Source: Delphinus delphis
Lineage: Eukaryota > Chordata > Mammalia > Artiodactyla > Delphinidae
Assembly (NCBI RefSeq): GCF_949987515.2
Contig: NC_082699.1
Location: forward strand, 77,193,281-77,257,280
DNA: 64,000 nucleotides
Direction: 5' to 3'
Of this stretch, positions 62,006-64,000 are shown one piece after another. The notes under the pieces were generated by a model that worked only from the letters and a program-made list of their open reading frames with translations, did no database searches and had not been told where the DNA came from. Positions within the stretch are counted from its first letter, which is position 1; every line of letters starts with the position of its first letter. Both the position numbers and the translations under genes were made by a program.

Positions 62006-64000
62006 ATGGTAATGGGAACATACATATCAATAACTACCTTAAATGTAAATAGACTAAATGTTCCAACCAAAAGACATAGACTGGCTGAATGGATACGAAA
62101 TCAAGACCCGTATATCTGCTGTCTACAAGAGACCCACTTCAGACCTAGGGACACATACAGACTGAAAGTGAGGGAATGGAAAAAGATAATCCATGCAAGT
62201 GGAGATCAGAAGAAAGCTGCAGTAGCAATTCTCATATCAGATAAAATAGACTTTAAAATAAAGAATGTTACAAGAGACAAGGAAGGACACTACATAATGA
62301 TCAAGGGATCAATCCAAGAAGAAGAGATAACAGTTGTAGATATTTACGCACCCAACATAGGAGCACCTCAATACATAAGGCAAATGCTAACAGCCATAAA
62401 AGGGGAAATCAACAGTAACACAATCATAGTAGGGGACTCGAACACACCACTTTCACCAACGGACATATCATCAAAAATGAAAATAAATAAGGAAACACAA
62501 GCTTTAAGTGACACATTAAACAAGATGGACTTAACTGCTATTTATAGCACATTCCATCCAAAAACAACAGAATACACTTTCTTCTCAAGTGCTCATGGAA
62601 CATTCTCCAGGATAGCTCATATCTTGGGTCACATATCAAGCCTTGGTAAATTCAAGAAAATTGAAATCATATCAAGAATCTTTTCTGACAACAAGGCTGT
62701 GAGACTAGTTATCAATTACAGGAAAAAATCTGTAAAAAATACAAACACATGGAGGTTAAACAATACACTACCAAATAACCAAGACATCAGTGAAGAAATC
62801 AAAGAGGAAATCAAAAAATATCTAGAAACAAATGACAATGAAAACACGACAACCCAAAACCTATGGGATGCAGCAACAGCAGTTCTAAGAGGGACGTTTA
62901 TAGCAATGCAATCCTACCTCAAGAAACAAGAAACACCTCAAACAACCTAACCTTATACCTAAAGCAATTAGAGAAAGATGAATAAAAAAACCCAAAGTTA
63001 GCAGAAGGAAAGAAATCTTAAAGATCAGATAGGAAATCAATGAAAAAGAAATGAAGGAACCAATAGCAAAGATCAATAAAACTAAAAGCTGGTTCTTAGA
63101 CAAGATAAACAAAATTGATAAACCATTAGCCAGACTCATCAAGACAAAAAGGAAGAAGACTCAAATCAATAGAATTAGAAATGAAAAAGGAGAAGTAACA
63201 ACCAACACTGCAGAAATACAAAGGATCATGAGAGATTACTACAAGCAACTACATGCCAATAAAATGGACAACTTGGAAGAAATGGTCAAATTCTTAGAAA
63301 AGCACAACCTTCTGAGACTGAACCAGGAAGAAACAGAAAATATAAACAGACCAATCACAAACACTGAAATTGAGACTGTGACTAAAAATCTTCCAACAAA
63401 AAAGCCCAGGACCAGATGGCTTCACAGGCGAATTCTATCTAACATTTAGAGAAGACCTAACACCTATCCTTCTCAAGCCCTTCCAAATATAACAGAGGGA
63501 GGAACACTCCCAAACTCACTCTACGAGGCCACCCATCACCCTGATACCAAAACCAGACAAAGATGTCACAAAAAAAGAAAACTACAGGCCAATATCACTG
63601 ATGAACATAGATGCAAAATCCTCAACACAATACTAGCTAACAGAATCCAACAGCACATTAAAAGGATCATACACCATGATCAAGTGGGGTTTAACCCAGG
63701 AATGCAAAGATTCTTCAATATACTCAAATCAGTCAATGTGATACACCATATTAACAAATTGAAGGAGAAAAACCACATGAACATTTCAATAGATGCAGAA
63801 AAAGCTTTCAACAATATTGAACACCCATTTATGATAGAAACCCTCCAGAAAGCAGGCATACAGGGAACTTTCCTCAACATAATAAAGGCCATATATGACA
63901 AACCCACAGCCAACATCGTTCTCAATGGTGAAAAACTGAAACCATTTCCACTAAGATCAGGAACAAGGCAAGGTTGCCCACTCTCACCACTAACATTCAA
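62006..64000 (+). pseudogene. L1 ORF2 (endonuclease/reverse transcriptase), inactivated, truncated by window edge
   Basis: The usual start at 62006 begins 'MVMGTYISITTLNVNRLNVP'; the frame is open upstream to 61925. It encodes an AP-type endonuclease for about 230 residues. Retained catalytic residues (human L1 numbering in brackets): Asn13 [14], Glu42 [43], Tyr114 [115], Asp144 [145] and Asn146 [147]. Lost: Asp [205] is Ala204 (codon 62615-62617) and His [230] is Asn229 (codon 62690-62692); the normally Phe in GDFN is Ser145. The frame stops at 62948-62950, where about 4 bases seem deleted. A second frame runs 63051-63449 and further small indels follow (near 63400, 63485 and 63530). The reverse-transcriptase region is entered (last peptide near 63960 reads like '[11 protein letters not shown]') but its catalytic aspartates lie beyond the window. 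Confidence 0.92.

Noticed and set aside
61925..62950. 341-codon open frame as a possible host gene
   Set aside because: It is the L1 ORF2 endonuclease part. The first 27 codons before 62006 are read-through from the inter-ORF region.
1..64000. Ruminant origin
   Set aside because: No Bov-tA or BovB copies were seen in 64 kb, where several would be expected in a ruminant, whereas CHR-2 copies are present.

Overview
This window looks like nuclear DNA from a cetacean (whale or dolphin), or at least a whale/hippo-lineage artiodactyl. It is transposon-rich and I could not support a single host protein-coding exon. The lineage call rests on eight tRNA-derived SINEs of the CHR-1/CHR-2 type, which open with a shared 'cttccctggtggcgcagtgg'-like head. 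It also rests on a young L1 at the right edge that resembles whale/artiodactyl L1 from its 5' UTR into ORF2. Ruminant-specific Bov-tA SINEs and BovB were not seen. The GC-variable, intron-poor-signal character suggests a large intron or an intergenic stretch; which one cannot be decided from the window. No tRNA, rRNA, CRISPR array, operon or bacterial-type feature is present. Open frames in the window are short and fall in repeats or random GC-rich sequence.

Layout. 1-10 kb is GC-rich, mostly single-copy sequence with old L2, MIR and MLT1-type LTR remnants and an unusual 91-bp local duplication (2033-2123 and 2626-2716). 10-16 kb is a run of old L1M fragments, a MER5A, L2/MIR pieces and small G-rich or minisatellite tracts, ending in a CHR-2 SINE placed in an L1 poly(A) tail. 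16-30 kb is single-copy sequence broken by MIR/L2 relics, four CHR SINEs (19.6, 23.5, 25.1 and 26.1 kb) and L1M fragments on the minus strand. 30-33 kb holds an MLT1-type LTR, an L1 piece and three consecutive L2 tails in the same orientation. 33-46 kb is a mixture of MIR and L2, a Tigger DNA transposon (38.6 kb), two CHR-1 SINEs and several minus-strand L1 tails. 46.6-51.8 kb is one AT-rich, minus-strand, near-full-length ancient L1M; it butts directly against a plus-strand L1 fragment and an L1M 3' UTR carrying a CHR-2 SINE (52.8-53.0 kb). 53-59.4 kb is MIR, L2, an old L1 3' UTR and single-copy DNA. 59.4-64.0 kb is a younger plus-strand L1 with its 5' end intact, leaving the window inside ORF2.

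How the parts relate. The elements form age layers: L2/MIR and L1M/MLT1/MER5A/Tigger relics are the substrate, and CHR SINEs and the younger L1 pieces are inserted into them. Several insertions keep target-site duplications that can be read directly, including 15-bp perfect pairs flanking the SINEs at 19.6 and 52.8 kb. The young L1 is dead: its ORF1 frame has four premature stops, and its ORF2 endonuclease has lost two catalytic residues and carries frameshifts.

No novel biological system was found. The most useful observations are the 91-bp duplication, the SINE at 25.05 kb that marks a gap in its host L1, the head-on L1 junction at 51.83 kb, the L1 mutation pattern, and a few AT/homeodomain-motif-rich single-copy blocks worth a conservation check. 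All repeat family names were given from memory of consensus patterns, not from a database search.
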